A stretch of 64,000 nucleotides of DNA from Iris pallida (lineage: Eukaryota > Streptophyta > Magnoliopsida > Asparagales > Iridaceae). Shown piece by piece: positions 44,496 through 56,362 of the stretch (position 1 is its first letter; each line of letters begins with the position of its first letter). The notes below the pieces were generated by a model. It was not told the DNA's origin, did no database searches, and saw only the letters and a list, made by a program, of their open reading frames with translations. Made by a program: the position numbers and the translations under genes. The stretch spans positions 3,216,053 through 3,280,052 of the forward strand of contig JANAVB010009599.1 in the NCBI GenBank assembly GCA_029216955.1, read 5' to 3'.

Positions 44496-46282
44496 GGTTT
44501 CTTCTACACTACATGCGATGTATCAATACATCCCAAACAATTGCATTGAAAATTGTGAAAGGTGTTTACTTTGACCTTGGCTTTACCTGATATAGCAAGT
44601 CATATTAACCTGCTCACTTTATTAAAAAAAACCCTCCAAGATTACCGTAAATTGTTGGACATTGTACATTCAATATTTACATTTTTCACCCTATATTAAC
44701 ACATATTTTCCACCCTACATTAACCTTCTCACTTATATTTTCCACCCGTTGCTATAACCCTGCTGGTAACTACATGTCATCAAGTAATCCGTTTACTTTA
44801 TTAATTTTAATGTTTATCTCAATAACAAAGGACCCATGTATTGTAGAAGACAAAGATTCCAAATACTTTTTCTTTTCCATTTTAATGCCTGATGCTCACT
44901 CACTATTTAATTTTTTTAATTTATAACGCATGCTGCTAACGTATGTTGCTGTTCAGTAATTAAATTTTTTTTGGATTTTAAATGCATGTTATTTACTAAT
45001 TAATTTATTTATTTTTGGTTTTTTAATGCATGTTGCTCACTAATTTATTTATTTTTTAACACATATTTCATTCATTAAAATATTTTTTTGGTTTTAAGTT
45101 GTATTGAACGCCTACTGCTCACTTATTTTAAAACAAATTGTTTTGGTTTTTTAACGATAATATTTTTTACTTTTCTAATGATAATATTTTCGAAGAGAAC
45201 AGATTTTTTTTATTGTGACATTTTGTCATATTAACCATCTCTCTAATATTTACAGTTTTTTAATATCATTTTCCAAAATATATTCAAATTTTTACATTAA
45301 TTTTTGTATCATTTATCGAAAATTTAAGCTAATATCGTAATTTTGACTTTTAATGAATATCATGAACCCACTATCCTATTGAGAAAATATTAAAGCATGG
45401 TCAATCTAATCTCAATATCATTTATTCATTTAATATTAAAACATGTTCAAGAAATTTTGAATATCATTTAATCAGGCTTCCATTGTATAGCTGCACAAAA
45501 TAGGGTGACCAAAATAAAAATTTGCGAGTGTTTGAATATAATTAACCTACTATCCAAGATAAATTTTCTTATATTACATACTTTGCTTCAGCAATAACAA
45601 GGGATGAATAGGCAGGATTACATTATGCATTACACTGACATCGAATTTATATTGATGGCATCGTTGTACTGATTATTTACAGAAAGCAAAACATATTCCA
45701 GTCAAATAAAGTTTTAGTGATACTAGGAATGCACCCGGAATGAAGGCCAATTGTAAATCTTAGGAATGCACCCAGGACTCATCAAATCTGTGAAGGCCAT
45801 CTGCAAATCAAAGGAATACACCAAAAAATCAAAAATATCTGTGAAGGTCAACTGCAAATCAAATGAATGCACACAACTTAACTAAATTAATTTTTAGATG
45901 ATTCATACAAACAAATATAAATGCTTCAACCAAACAAATCATAATCAAATTAAGTAAACTTCATTCCAAGTCCAATAAACTGCATAATCCACGTTATAAT
46001 AATTTGCAGAATCTACGTTAGTAGTTCAACATAGAACCTGCATAATTCACATTACAATAATCCAAACAAATATCAGACCAACTCCAAATTCAAGACCATA
46101 TTATAATTTTCGAAATAGAGTACGAACCATGCACCCCAATGGTGCTTAGTCCAACCAAAAATTTTAATTTACAATTTTTCCACAAAATTGAGTTTTACCG
46201 CCAAGACTAACAAATATTCAGAACCATATTACAATTCAAATATTATAGTCCAAATTGATATAAAAGTTTCAAAAATCAAAAG
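44496..46282. other. AT-rich intergenic region with weak tandem repeats
   Basis: No gene seen. 44880-45130 has a degenerate series of units of about 50 bases with AATGCATGTTGCTCACTAAT. 45725-45870 has three units of about 55-60 bases with (A)GGAATGCACCC and TGTGAAGGCCA(T/A)CTGCAAATC. The rest is simple AT-rich sequence. Confidence 0.6.
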
Positions 46283-46370
46283 TTTAATCTTCATCTCCAT
46301 CTCCATCTTCTTCTTTTTTCTTCTTTTTTTCTTCCTCAAAACCTCCTTCACCTAGACCTTGAGGGACTGA
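46283..46370 (-). pseudogene. Possible last exon of transposon-protein pseudogene
   Basis: The minus strand has TTTTTTATTCAG as a candidate acceptor, then a short frame ending in an acidic Lys/Glu tail (GEGGFEEEKKKKKEEDGDG) and a stop. The same CTTCCTCAAAA(C/T)CTCCTTCACCTA(G/C)ACC block is duplicated at 46436-46477. Link to the pseudogene upstream is a guess. Confidence 0.25.
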
Positions 46371-46470
46371 ATAAAAAATTATAGTCAGTATGGACTCACT
46401 GTATATGTAGAAATGACATCCAGAAACATAAATTTCTTCCTCAAAATCTCCTTCACCTACACCTTAAGGG

Positions 46471-46580
46471 CTAGTATTAGAGTGTCAATGTGCACAGTGT
46501 GTGTTCTAACATAAGAGTATCAATGTGCATACTACAGGTTCTAACATTAGAGTATCAATGTGCATAGTGGGGGTTCTATG
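46471..46580. repeat. Tandem repeat, about 43 bp x 3
   Basis: TTAGAGTATCAATGTGCAT with GTTCTAACAT recurs three times. A further copy of ACATTAGAGTATCAATGTG lies at 47516-47534, so about 0.9 kb may have inserted within the array. Confidence 0.7.
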
Positions 46581-47035
46581 ATGCAATCCCATTTTGTATC
46601 AATTACTGAATAATGAGTACACTCTCCAGTTAGCTCAAGTGTTAGGTTACCCTCAAGGACTCTCTCGAGTGTCAGGATACCAAGCAAGTTTAAGTGCCTG
46701 GCTTACCCTTAAGGACAACTTATATTATAGCAGTGTGCTCATACTTATAATACTAAATTTTACTGACTGAGGGAGTGTTCCAGCTCACTCCTACCTCTAG
46801 TATCAGACATACATTACATGCCTTGAGGCATTTCCACTATGTACATGCATTGGACCATCATATGTTCAGTCCTAAATCACCATTTCAGGATGCAATTGGA
46901 CAGTATCAGTACAAGTATCAGAGCATCTAGTAGCAGAGTATCAGTGTAATATTAATTATTATCTAGAGTAGCTTTGATTCAAGATCATATACTTCTGTCC
47001 TAGAATGTTTAATATAGAATATAGGGGCTGACAAG

Positions 47036-47474
47036 TGTTGATATATCCTTAAGCATCAGAGATGAACATTCTGTTTAGCTGAGTTGAAGCTCACAAGTGT
47101 ATACAATATACACAGTAATAACTGAAGCCTTAATTCAAATACAAATGATTTCCTGAATTCCTTCTTTAGTGATGATACTGATATCATAATATTAGCAAGT
47201 ATATACAGTTAACAAGCAAACCTAGAAGTCAGCTAAAAAAATAATCCAGCATGGATAGCTACATCAGTTAGTAACAGAGTAGCAGGTCAGGTCAGCATAA
47301 TAACCGACCGATTGTGATACTTTTCCTTATAAATAGGAAGACTGTAATGGAAAAAGAATAAAGACTTATAATGTCATTTTCAATGTAACCTTATCTTTCC
47401 ATTTTCCATACAAATTTCCAGATTGAGATAAAGAAAAAGAAAAAAAAAACCATGTCCAGATAAGTTGATATCCA
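47036..47474 (+). mobile_element. Possible solo LTR (copia-like)
   Basis: From TGTTGATATATCC to about GTTGATATCCA: a TATA box (TTATAAATAG, 47328-47337) and AATAAA (47357-47362) in the spacing seen in LTRs, then a pyrimidine/A-rich U5. No second LTR or target duplication found. The region between 46581 and 47035 shows no feature I can support. Confidence 0.3.
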
Positions 47475-47639
47475 TCACTACTGAGCTAATTCTGGATGGA
47501 GACTTATCATTCAAACATTAGAGTATCAATGTGTCTATTATATTACAGAATCATCAAGAGTACTAGTAGTTGAATAAGAAACAAAAATGTAAAGTAAAAT
47601 TAATAATATTATTACTCAATATCTCCAAACAATTTCATT

Positions 47640-48719
47640 CATTCATTCATTCTTCTTCTTCTTCTTCTTCGTCTTATTTTTCTTCCACTAATTTTGCCTC
47701 TAGCTCTTTCATCCTATATAGAATCAATTTGTGTGTGTTGATATAGTCTTCATCTCGTTGAAGACTTTCTCAAAGTTTGCAGCAACCAAATTGTATAGAT
47801 CATCCACCTTGTCCTTGGTGTTTTGTCTTCCATATCTTGATGGTTTGTTTGATGGTGCCTAAGTAGGTGGATGGCTAGATTATGGAAGAGAAGAGTCTTC
47901 TTGTTGTCTTAATAATCGGCTTGAAGTCAGTTTTCTTATGGATCCTTTGTTATTGAGATAAATATCCCCTTTTACGCTTGGGACACCATGTTTAGCAGCC
48001 AGGGAGCATATAAATCCACTAAAAGAGAGAGAGCTATCCTTACATTCGGTCTTCCCACAAAATACATTATTCTATGAAATATGTAACGACCTATATCCAT
48101 CCTTCTTTTCGTCCCCATTTAATAAAGAAACTTTACTCTATCAGGATGGATGGAACTTTCATAACCAGTAGGGTTCAGTGTCTAACATATGCAGGCATGC
48201 AATAATTTATACGAAGTTTTCAATTCATCTTTATATACATGTTGGCCCTTGACACCAACCAATTTACAAGTCATCTCATAAAAAGCATCCGGGAAGGACA
48301 TATTACCTATACCTTCATATCAAAATCAGCAACTGGATCGAACCCATAAAAATTATTGATGAAGCCAGCATTTGCATCTATTTCCCTCTCAGAAACACTA
48401 GTTATTTAGCCACTTTTTCTTTTTCAATGTCAGCCCTCAGATTTTAGTAAAATTCATGGACTATTGTCCGATTAGGTTTCGCAAGGTAGGATTTGTTCAG
48501 TTTTTCTAACTGATAGAATTTTAAATATCTAGGAAACCTTCATGTTCAACATCAGCCATCTGAATAGCTCTTTCAGGTATAACAACCCTTTTCTTGAAAT
48601 ATTTTTTAAAACTCTTTTTAGATTTAGAGTCAATAAAAATGGGTACCTTCCTTATCTTCTTGGAGTTCTTGGCAGATGGCTCCTCCTCTGCATCTTCCTC
48701 CTCTAGTGAGGATTCAGAA
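47640..48719 (-). pseudogene. Putative plant transposon protein, C-terminal half
   Basis: Read on the minus strand, the sequence gives an acidic part (SLEEEDAEEEPSAKNSKK), a basic part (KSFKKYFKK), then RVVIPERAIQMADVEHEGF, VHEFYxNLRADIEKEKVAK, FLRGKEIDANAGFINNFYG, AFYEMTCKLVGVKGQ, FSGFICSLAAKHGVP and a coiled tail. This order resembles the 'putative plant transposon protein' domain family found next to plant retroelements. Several stops and frameshifts. It is split from its N-terminal half by the LARD-like insertion at 48725-53694. (TTC)n and (ATTC)n runs at 47638-47672 lie at its 3' end. Confidence 0.5.
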
Positions 48720-48897
48720 TCCTCTGTAAACTCCTAAATTTCTACTAATTTTTTATTAGATTTGTATCAATTTTTTTTGTAAACGTACGTCGCGTACGAA
48801 TTCGCGTTCTTCGTATTTGTACATCGTGTGCAAATTTACGAGATAATATATTTTTATACAAAATTTATATTTAAAAGAGTGATGCTATAATGGCACT

Positions 48898-50052
48898 TCG
48901 TACTGATAGAGGTTAGAAAGTTGACTCACACTTGATAGACATGTTCTACTGTCCCATTACACTACTAGTTTAACTCCTGTAAGTTGGGTAGAATGCCTCA
49001 TGACCTAGTATTGCCTTCATCCTTATGACTCATTATAGTAGATACTAAGTCGATTACCTAGATTATAAATTTTTAAGGACCATACCTTATTGGCCGACCA
49101 AAGCCTTAGACAAGGAGACAATAGGTCAACTGTATAGGCACCAACCAAGACTTAGATTCTTAAGAAGTTCGAACTAATTCTACTCTCTTTCTATCATATT
49201 CTCACGTGACTATGATTTTACCATCTTGAGTAAATGTTGCTATTATGGCCTAGTTTTACAAATTTAACCGTTATCAAACTTGTTCAAAGACACATGCTAT
49301 TGAGCACGCCCTCACTAACATATTGTCTAACCAAAATCGGTGCGTGATGGTCTGATCAACCTAGTGCATTTTGGTTCACTTTTCATATATTATTCTACAT
49401 GGATGGAGACAGTTAAACTTGCCCCTAGAGTCTCATCCACGATTGCCTTGGCAATTCTTTTGAAAATTTTCAATCGCCTTTGAACCACTTATTCGTATTC
49501 GATAATATCTTCTTCGAACTCTTTATTATTTTCGTCTTTCGCCTATTTAGAAAGATAAACACTCATACTTGATATCCCCTTAGTTACCCACTATCTATTA
49601 CTAAGATAGTTAGCCAGTGACCAACCATGAGACTACGACCTTGCCTCGAGTTACTCTCCCTTTCTTTGGCCCTCGGCCTATTATTATGACCATCAAATCG
49701 TTTGTAAAACCTTTCAATCATTCCCTTAATTGTACCCTCAACGCCGACTATTAGCATTCCCTCAGGGAACCACATTTTCCAAATGTCTAAATTATTCTCC
49801 TTGATCTACTCAATTCCTTACTATTCTCTAATTCGTGTCATCATGATTTATCGCCTTAACTAGCAAACCATCATTAAGTTCCATATCCATGAGTTAATTT
49901 TTTTGTTTTTCCTAATGCATGTTTATGTTGAACGTTGTTTCCTTGCCACGCCCAATGATTTGTTCATACTTCCTTATCAATAAACTCTTGTACCTTACCT
50001 ACCCTACCTATCCCTAAATTTTGAGGACGAAATTCTTGCAAGTTGGGTAGGA
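48898..50052 (+). other. Internal remnant of second LARD copy
   Basis: Non-coding. Matches, inverted, parts of 7330-9740 (for example AGAGGTTAGAAAGTTGACT at 48906-48924). Ends with a Tekay-type tail TTTTGAGGACGAAATTCTTG and AAGTTGGGTAGGA before the LTR. Confidence 0.75.
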
Positions 50053-50684
50053 TGTAAACCCCCTAAATTTCTACTATTTTTTTTTATTAGATTGGTATCA
50101 TTTTTTTTGTAATCGTACGTCGCGTACGAATTCGCATTCTTCGTATTTGTACATCGCGTGCGAATTTACGAGATAATATATTTTTCTACAAAATTTCTAT
50201 TTAAAAGAGTGATGCTATAATGGCACGTCGAGGTTTGACAAACATTATTTATTATTATAAAAAAACACTAGTGATTTTATGGTATAAATAATAATTTGGA
50301 AAACTATGTTTATAAAAATATCTCCTTGCGAGATGCATAAATTTAATACATGGCTACTTGGATTTATGAAAACTATTTATAAATACTTTAATTAATTATA
50401 AAAGCTAATCCAAATATATAAATATTTATTGTGATTTTTGAAATTAATATTATAATATTTTTACAAGTTATAAAAAGATATCCTAAATTTGAGTTTTGAT
50501 ATTTAAACCGAGATTTTGATTTTATCGATATTTTCTAAAAGTAGTTTTCTTTTTGAATTAAAATAAGATTCTATAGTTTATAAATATTATTATCTAGATC
50601 TTTAAGTTGTTTAAATTAATAGAGTGATTTTACCCATGGGGAGTTTAAACAATCTCAATCCTTATCCAAATAGGGTTTTTACCT

Positions 50685-50695
50685 CCTATATAAGG
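50685..50695 (+). promoter_or_regulatory. LTR TATA box
   Basis: CCTATATAAGG, same as 6723-6733 on the minus strand. Confidence 0.7.
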
Positions 50696-52199
50696 AGAGT
50701 CTCATTGTTCTCTTTTCTCCATGAATTCCACAAGCTAAAACTTCCACCACAGATGTGCATTATGTCTGTTTCCACCGTCTTATTCCATTCTTTATACATG
50801 TACAATAATTCTCGTGTCGGACACACTCCCGACACAATCGAATGCTATCCCTAACCCGTCCCCATTCTCCTCCTCTCTGTCGCCTCCGACACCGCCGCCA
50901 CCCTCATCGTCCCTATCATCGACATCAACCCCGTGCCCCTGTACTCGACTCCGTCATATCCGCTGACCCTTCTCCTGGCCTCGACGAGCCACTGCCGATC
51001 GTGCCAACAACCCCACGACCACCTGGCCGTCAACCACATTCGGCTACATCCACCCCAGGACTCCCCAGCCCACCGTTCCGGCCAGAGCCCAACCAGTCAA
51101 CTCTGCATCCCCATTCTCACACCAACCGCGATGCCTTCGTCCCCGCCATCACCGATCCTAGCCTTCTCGACTCCCGACCACCCCGCTAGAACCCCCTCAT
51201 CAACATCGCCACCGTCACCACCACCGTAGCCGCACCTACCGACATCACTACCACCTCTCCGGACCTCCACCGCGGCTACCCACTCCGACTGCCAGCCCCA
51301 TTATCATCCCCACAACCACCTTCGTCGGAACCCTCACCTCCCCTTCGATACCACCCACAGCCACCGTCAACCAGTGCCACTTGGCCCCGCCCCATCATCA
51401 CCACTAGAACCCCCTCTCATCTCTGCCACAAACAGCTACCAAATTAAAATATTAAACTGAAACCCATATATATCATCGGTCGTTGCCGTCTCCGTGCCCG
51501 CGTCTCTGCCCTCCGGTGAGCCGCCGCCCACTCATCCCGGCCATGTCGAGCTACCACACGGTGACATCCACCGCCGTTTGTTTGCCCCATGCTACCTCAC
51601 AATACCATCCGCCGGCCTCCTTCCCGCTGTCGTCGCCTGACCTCAGCGCCATCCGACGTATTGACGTGGCCATCCTAGCCTCCAGGCTACGAGCCCCCAT
51701 CGCCTTCTGCGGAGGCCAGCCGAGACCAGCGTCGCTTCTCTCCCTCTCGATCGCCTCTCCGTGCTCCTCTCTGCAGCGGTGCCGAGCCGCGTTCGGCCCT
51801 GTCGAAGCCCCGACGAGCGGCAAAGGGACTCCACCGATCTCGCTGCCCCCTCTCTTCCCTCGCTCCCTCCGCCTCTCCTTTTCTCTCAATCACAGCAGTA
51901 TATGTTGTTCTCCTCTATTGTGTTATTTTGTTTGTTTCTTTGGTTTTGTTCACATCTTGTTTTTTTGCTGGTTTAGAGAAAAGTAGCAGTAAGCTGCTGG
52001 TATATATTTTGTTAACAATATTACATTATTATTATTATTTATTATTATTATTATAAAATAAATTTATTTTTGTATTAGTATACTTTACTGTTGTGAGTAT
52101 TATTGGTATTAGTTTATAATTATATATTATAAGTATTTTCAACAGTGAGCATGTATATATTTTGAAGAGTATCTTTATTTGGTTATTGACTCTCAATAT

Positions 52200-52202
<3 letters not shown>

Positions 52203-52264
<62 letters not shown>
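52203..52264. repeat. (AT)n microsatellite
   Basis: About 31 AT units inside the LTR of the second LARD copy. Confidence 0.95.
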
Positions 52265-52266
<2 letters not shown>

Positions 52267-53699
52267 AATAAATTCCTAGAAATTATTGTGACTAATAAAA
52301 TGTATTTCCAAGTTATCATATATATTTTCAAGTAGTATACGAAATATTTTACTAAGTAAATTAAGTTTTTAACCTAAAATGAGTTTTACTATATATTAAT
52401 ATTTTGGGATAATAAAATATAGTTCCAAACATCATAAATATTTTCGAAATTGTGTATGCATCTATCCCCACAAATTCCTTCGACTATCACCATTGAACGT
52501 GACTAATCGTGCGTCCTAATTTCTCGTGACTTCAGACCTCTGCCCATCAATCTTGGCTATTGGATACCTTAGAACTTGTCGGATCATCTCACCGCATCAG
52601 GCGACACACCAGGCAAGTACACCTTGCTATATTTACTGTCATATTATTTATTTTCATCATTTATTTACTTGTTTCGTATTTGTTATTTTTATTTGTTATA
52701 AACTGTGCGTCCAAGCCAAACTTGGGTGCTAGCGACTCTATTAGTTTTTTTTATTGTTTTGCTTTATTTTGTGCATGTTGACTTAGTTTTAGCGGACTAC
52801 CTCCTTGTTGGAGGATATCCTTATATCTCCTTTGTTCATGACACTGACACTACATGGTTTGAGACATTTTGCTAGGGGCACGACTTATGGACTGGCCATC
52901 TCTATTGTCGTGTGACGGATAGATCGTAACTGCTATGATTAAGGTATAAAGACTCGAGCAGTTACAAAACTAGGCGGGTCATGGACATGACTTGGACAGT
53001 GTGAAAAATATTGGGGGAGGACAGTCACTAGTGCGTATGGAAAGCCAAACAGGTAAACCATAGTTTTCGAAAGGAACTATGGCGAGATTATATTTGCAGA
53101 TAGCCTGTGACGTTTTGGACGTTACGGCCGGATACTATGACTGGATGCCAGTTACGTACTTATAGCCTAAATCCCACCCATGTGCAATGAAAGTTGTCCT
53201 CTAAATTGTATAATAAATGGTTAGAATCCCTTGTGCATATTTGTGTCTAGGAGGGTCTTTTGCATATTATTATTCTGACAGTTCATATTAGCATGTTCTT
53301 CCTGTATCTTGTTACGTCCCTCTGAGGACCTGGTGATTTCTCCAGGTGTGCTTTTATGATTTTCGCAGGTGTTCTAGCCAATGACATAGTTTACAATCAA
53401 CCTTCGCAATGCTAGCTTTGGAACGTCTTTTACTTCGCTCGACTCTTCTATCGTTGCTATTTTTCTCTCTTTTTGTTTGTAGTGGATTTGTCTCCGTCCA
53501 ACGTTTGGTACAAGTGACTTTAATAAGTTGATTTTATGATATATTGATTTGTGGATGAGATTAGTATTCATGGTTACTGCATTTTACAGCTTATGTATAC
53601 ATACGAGGTTCTATATATTTGAGTATGCTTCGTATGTATACAGTTGGCATGTCTACGTACTTGGTCCTAAGTATTTTTGGACTGGGGCGTTACATCCTC

Positions 53700-54412
53700 T
53701 GAGTCTGAGTCCGGTGCGTTGGACTCCGAGTCCGATGTCGACTCTATTTCATCGGCCAACTTTACCTTCGATCGAGTTAGCCATCGTTTTGTAAAAGTTG
53801 ACTCTTTGGAGTCTATTTCAAAAATAGATTTTCTCTTCTTGCTAGTTGTTTTCTCTGCATCGGATTCGGATTTAGAATCCTATGTCGCATTTGACTTTGA
53901 AATAGTCGGTCCCATTCCCTTTGATGCGGCCTCTGTCGCTGCAACCTCTATCTTTGTAGCCTCTGCCGCTGCGCTGCCACTGCTTTAATTGCATTTTCTG
54001 CCTCTTTCGATGTCGCTTGGAGCAATGCGGCCTCTGCCTCTGCCCCATCTTTCTTTGCGGACCCTACCGCTGCAGCTCTAGCCAGTGCTTCCTTCCTTTC
54101 ACGTAAATACCTCATCTTCGGAATCGCTGCCTTCTTTGCCTTCGCGGCCTCCCTGGTTCTTTCTTTGTGGCCTCTGCTGCTGTCGCTTCTGCCGTTCTGG
54201 CCATTGAAGCTGCTGCCGATGTTGACTCTTTCTTTACGGCCTCTTTCGCTGCAGCTATGGCTAGTGGTTTCGTCCTTGATTGTAATAACCTCCCCTTTGG
54301 AAAAGGTTTCTTCTCTTGATTTTTGGTTGGAATTTTTCCCCTCATTTTTTGGGTGGGGCAAAAATTTTAGCAGGTTTCGATTTTGGGAGGATTTTGGAGG
54401 AGGTTCTAGCAA
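53700..54412 (-). pseudogene. Putative plant transposon protein, N-terminal half
   Basis: On the minus strand: a Lys/Ala/Glu-rich, probably helical region (54345-53948; AAKAKKAAIPKMRYLRERKE, AALLQATSKEAENAIKAVA) and then SKKRKSIFEIDSKES, WLTRSKVKLADEIES and an acidic Ser/Asp stretch that ends at the TCCTC site. With one duplication removed, the frame passes without a stop into the acidic start of 48719. Frameshifts lie within the Ala-rich part and there is a stop at about 53885. Confidence 0.5.
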
Positions 54413-54438
54413 AACTTTTAGCAGGCCTCGTCAACAAT

Positions 54439-54517
54439 TTAGCGATGTTTTCAGCGACGTATAAAAATGTCGCTAACTGTTAGCGACATTTTTATACGTC
54501 GCTGAAAACGTCGCTAA
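54439..54517. repeat. Near-perfect palindrome, 38 bp arms
   Basis: Arms 54439-54476 and 54480-54517 are inverted copies with one mismatch and a 3-base loop. Each arm contains TTAGCGAC, the word that fills the right end of the CACTA-like element (58410-58625), so this is probably subterminal sequence of its left side. Confidence 0.92.
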
Positions 54518-54715
54518 TTTGAAAAAAAATAAAAAAAGAATCCAGAATGCAAATGTACAATCCAAAATACAAAATCCAATCCAATTCAAAATATATAATC
54601 TAATCCCTGGGTTCGCCAACCCCTTCGGTGGAACACTCAACACCGGCACGCACAATACAATTCAGACTAGACAAAAAATAATTGGTCGTCTCCTCAAGCC
54701 TCTCGGAACTTCACA

Positions 54716-54880
54716 ATATGCATCACACATCACACAAACCAATATACATCACAATATGCATCACATATCACACAAACCAATATACATCACACACCAAAAA
54801 ACAAATATCCATCACAATATCCAAAGGAGATATATCTATCAAAACAAATATCCAGAGGAGATATATCCATCAAATATCGA
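54716..54880. repeat. Short tandem repeats in CACTA-like element
   Basis: ATGCATCACA(C/T)ATCACACAAA with CCAATATACATCACA occurs twice (54717-54796), followed by two units of CAAATATCCA...GGAGATATATC. Confidence 0.7.
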
Positions 54881-54927
54881 TTATCAGAAATAAGTCTTCT
54901 GGAAACAAATCCAATCAATATATGTAT

Positions 54928-55182
54928 CTACTGTCGTCTATGCTGGGGCAGATAGAACTCCCTTAGCCAGCGCGCATAAGTAGGATGTACGACAGCCAGA
55001 TCAATATCCAGAGGAGATGGATGACTGGAACTCCCGGTGGAACTGCCCTCTGGTGCCACCTCCTCTTTCACAGCTCTCTCGGCTTTGGGAATCACTTCTA
55101 GAGCAGCTCTCTCGGTGGAACTGCTCTCTGGAGCATCCATCTGTGCATCCCTCAAGCGAGATCCTCGGGTCTTAGGTGCCAT
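54928..55182 (-). CDS. Small ORF, paralogue of 56363-56596
   Basis: 84 codons from ATG 55182: MAPKTRGSRLRDAQ, a central Glu/Ser-rich stretch with AVKEEVAPEGSSTGSSSHPS, and VVHPTYARWLREFYLP at the end. No known domain. It shares MAPxTR, RLR, VKEEV, TGSS-HP and the PTY(A/S)(R/K)WL motif with the second copy. The bases before the ATG read CCAT where the second copy reads CCAG, so a former acceptor may be lost. Confidence 0.4.
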   Translation of the reverse strand: MAPKTRGSRLRDAQMDAPESSSTERAALEVIPKAERAVKEEVAPEGSSTGSSSHPSPLDIDLAVVHPTYARWLREFYLPQHRRQ

Positions 55183-55510
55183 ATGGTATGACCATTAAAT
55201 ATCAATGAGAGCACGTATATACAAAATTCAACTCAGTTTCATTTGACGATTTAATTTTGCACAGTCTCGAGTATTGAATTATCCATAAAAATACACTTTA
55301 GAAACAGTTCAGATTCGAGAACACAAGATGAATCTTAATCCAGTCCATAAACACGAAATTTGTATCTATCACGTACAAACCTACTTCTAATCTTAAGACG
55401 AACTAAACAGAATTAGTATATAATCATGTACTCACCAGTAACCGAATGTAACTGAGTCCGGGGGTACTCCGGGGTCCACCGTACAGTAACTGGTGGATCC
55501 GCTGGTATAG

Positions 55511-55890
55511 GCCGGATGTACTTAGTATCAACCGAGGGATTAGTATCGGTCTATCGGTTTGGTATAGGCCGTATCGGATTGGTATCGGCCTTAGCGAATT
55601 GGTATCATCCTTAGCGAATTGGTATCGGCCTTAGCGAATTGGAAGGTTTAGTAACAACTGTACTTGGATTTCTCGCTTCTCGAGCTAGAATACCATTGCA
55701 AGAGAGTCACGAGAGAGTAAAAAGTCTCCTAAATATTAATGTTTACGAGAGTGATCGGCCAATCACTCCAGTAAACATCACTATCTAGGCCGTATACCAA
55801 TTCTCTAAGGCCAATACCAATCCGATACGGCCTATACCAAACTGATAGACCGATACTAATCTATCGGTCAATACTAAGTACATACGGTCG
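55511..55890. repeat. Long hairpin, about 95 bp arms
   Basis: 55511-55605 and 55797-55890 are inverted copies with about eight differences, separated by about 190 bases. The left arm overlaps a 20-base direct repeat (GAATTGGTATCGGCCTTAGC type, four copies to 55650). The loop has its own hairpin at 55741-55776 (GTTTAC...AGTGAT...ATCACT...GTAAAC). Confidence 0.85.
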
Positions 55891-56008
55891 AGGAGGTGGA
55901 TGTTGTATCTCATAAATAATTGTGCCAACCAAATCAAAAGAGCCAGACTGCAATTCAATAGACATGTAAGAACTTTAGAGTGTAATTAAATAACAACTAA
56001 TAACAACA

Positions 56009-56160
56009 GTAATAGTCCGCGATTCCGATACTGCTAATCTGAACTAGTTCTATACAGTAATAGTCCGCGATACCGATACTCTAAACTAGTTCTATACAAT
56101 AATAGTTCGCGATACTGATACCGCTACTCTGAACTAGTTCTATATCGCAATACCGATACC
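56009..56160. repeat. Tandem repeat, 42-48 bp x 3
   Basis: Units starting at 56011, 56059 and 56101 with AATAGTCCGCGAT, CCGATACT and CTAGTTCTATA. Confidence 0.85.
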
Positions 56161-56362
56161 GTACGTGACGTCGCTAATAACGTCGCTAAATTTTAAAAAA
56201 ATAAAAAAATACAGAATCCAGAATGCAAATGGAGCTGGAGCTGGAGCTGGAGATACAATCCAGAGATTGACACAGTACTAATTCATATATGTAGTCCAAT
56301 ACAAATAGTCCAATACAAATAAGTTCCAATACAAATAGTCCAATACAAATAAGTACTAATAG

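Larger units (their letters stand above)
48725..53694 (+). mobile_element. LARD-like element, second copy, with TSD
   Basis: 5' LTR stub 48725-48897 (TGTAAACTCC...), short non-coding internal part 48898-50052, full 3' LTR 50053-53694. Flanked by TCCTC on both sides (48720-48724 and 53695-53699), a perfect 5-base target duplication. The 5' LTR is cut by a large deletion that also removed the LTR end, primer region and part of the interior. Same family as 4568-12510, opposite orientation. Confidence 0.85.
50053..53694 (+). repeat. 3' LTR of second LARD copy
   Basis: TGTAAACCCCC to GGGGCGTTACA, about 3.64 kb. Contains GTACGTCGCGTACGAATTCGC palindromic words, TATA box 50685-50695, a 7-bp-stem hairpin at 50814-50835, a GC-rich leader (50840-51890), ATT and AT microsatellites (52027-52051, 52203-52264) and a U5 with GTATGTATAC. 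It is longer than the other family copies because the GC-rich leader is complete. Confidence 0.85.

Noticed and set aside
50842..51986. Pro/Ser-rich open frames in the GC-rich LTR leader
   Set aside because: Open frames on both strands at once follow from high GC and few stops; other copies of the LTR do not keep them.
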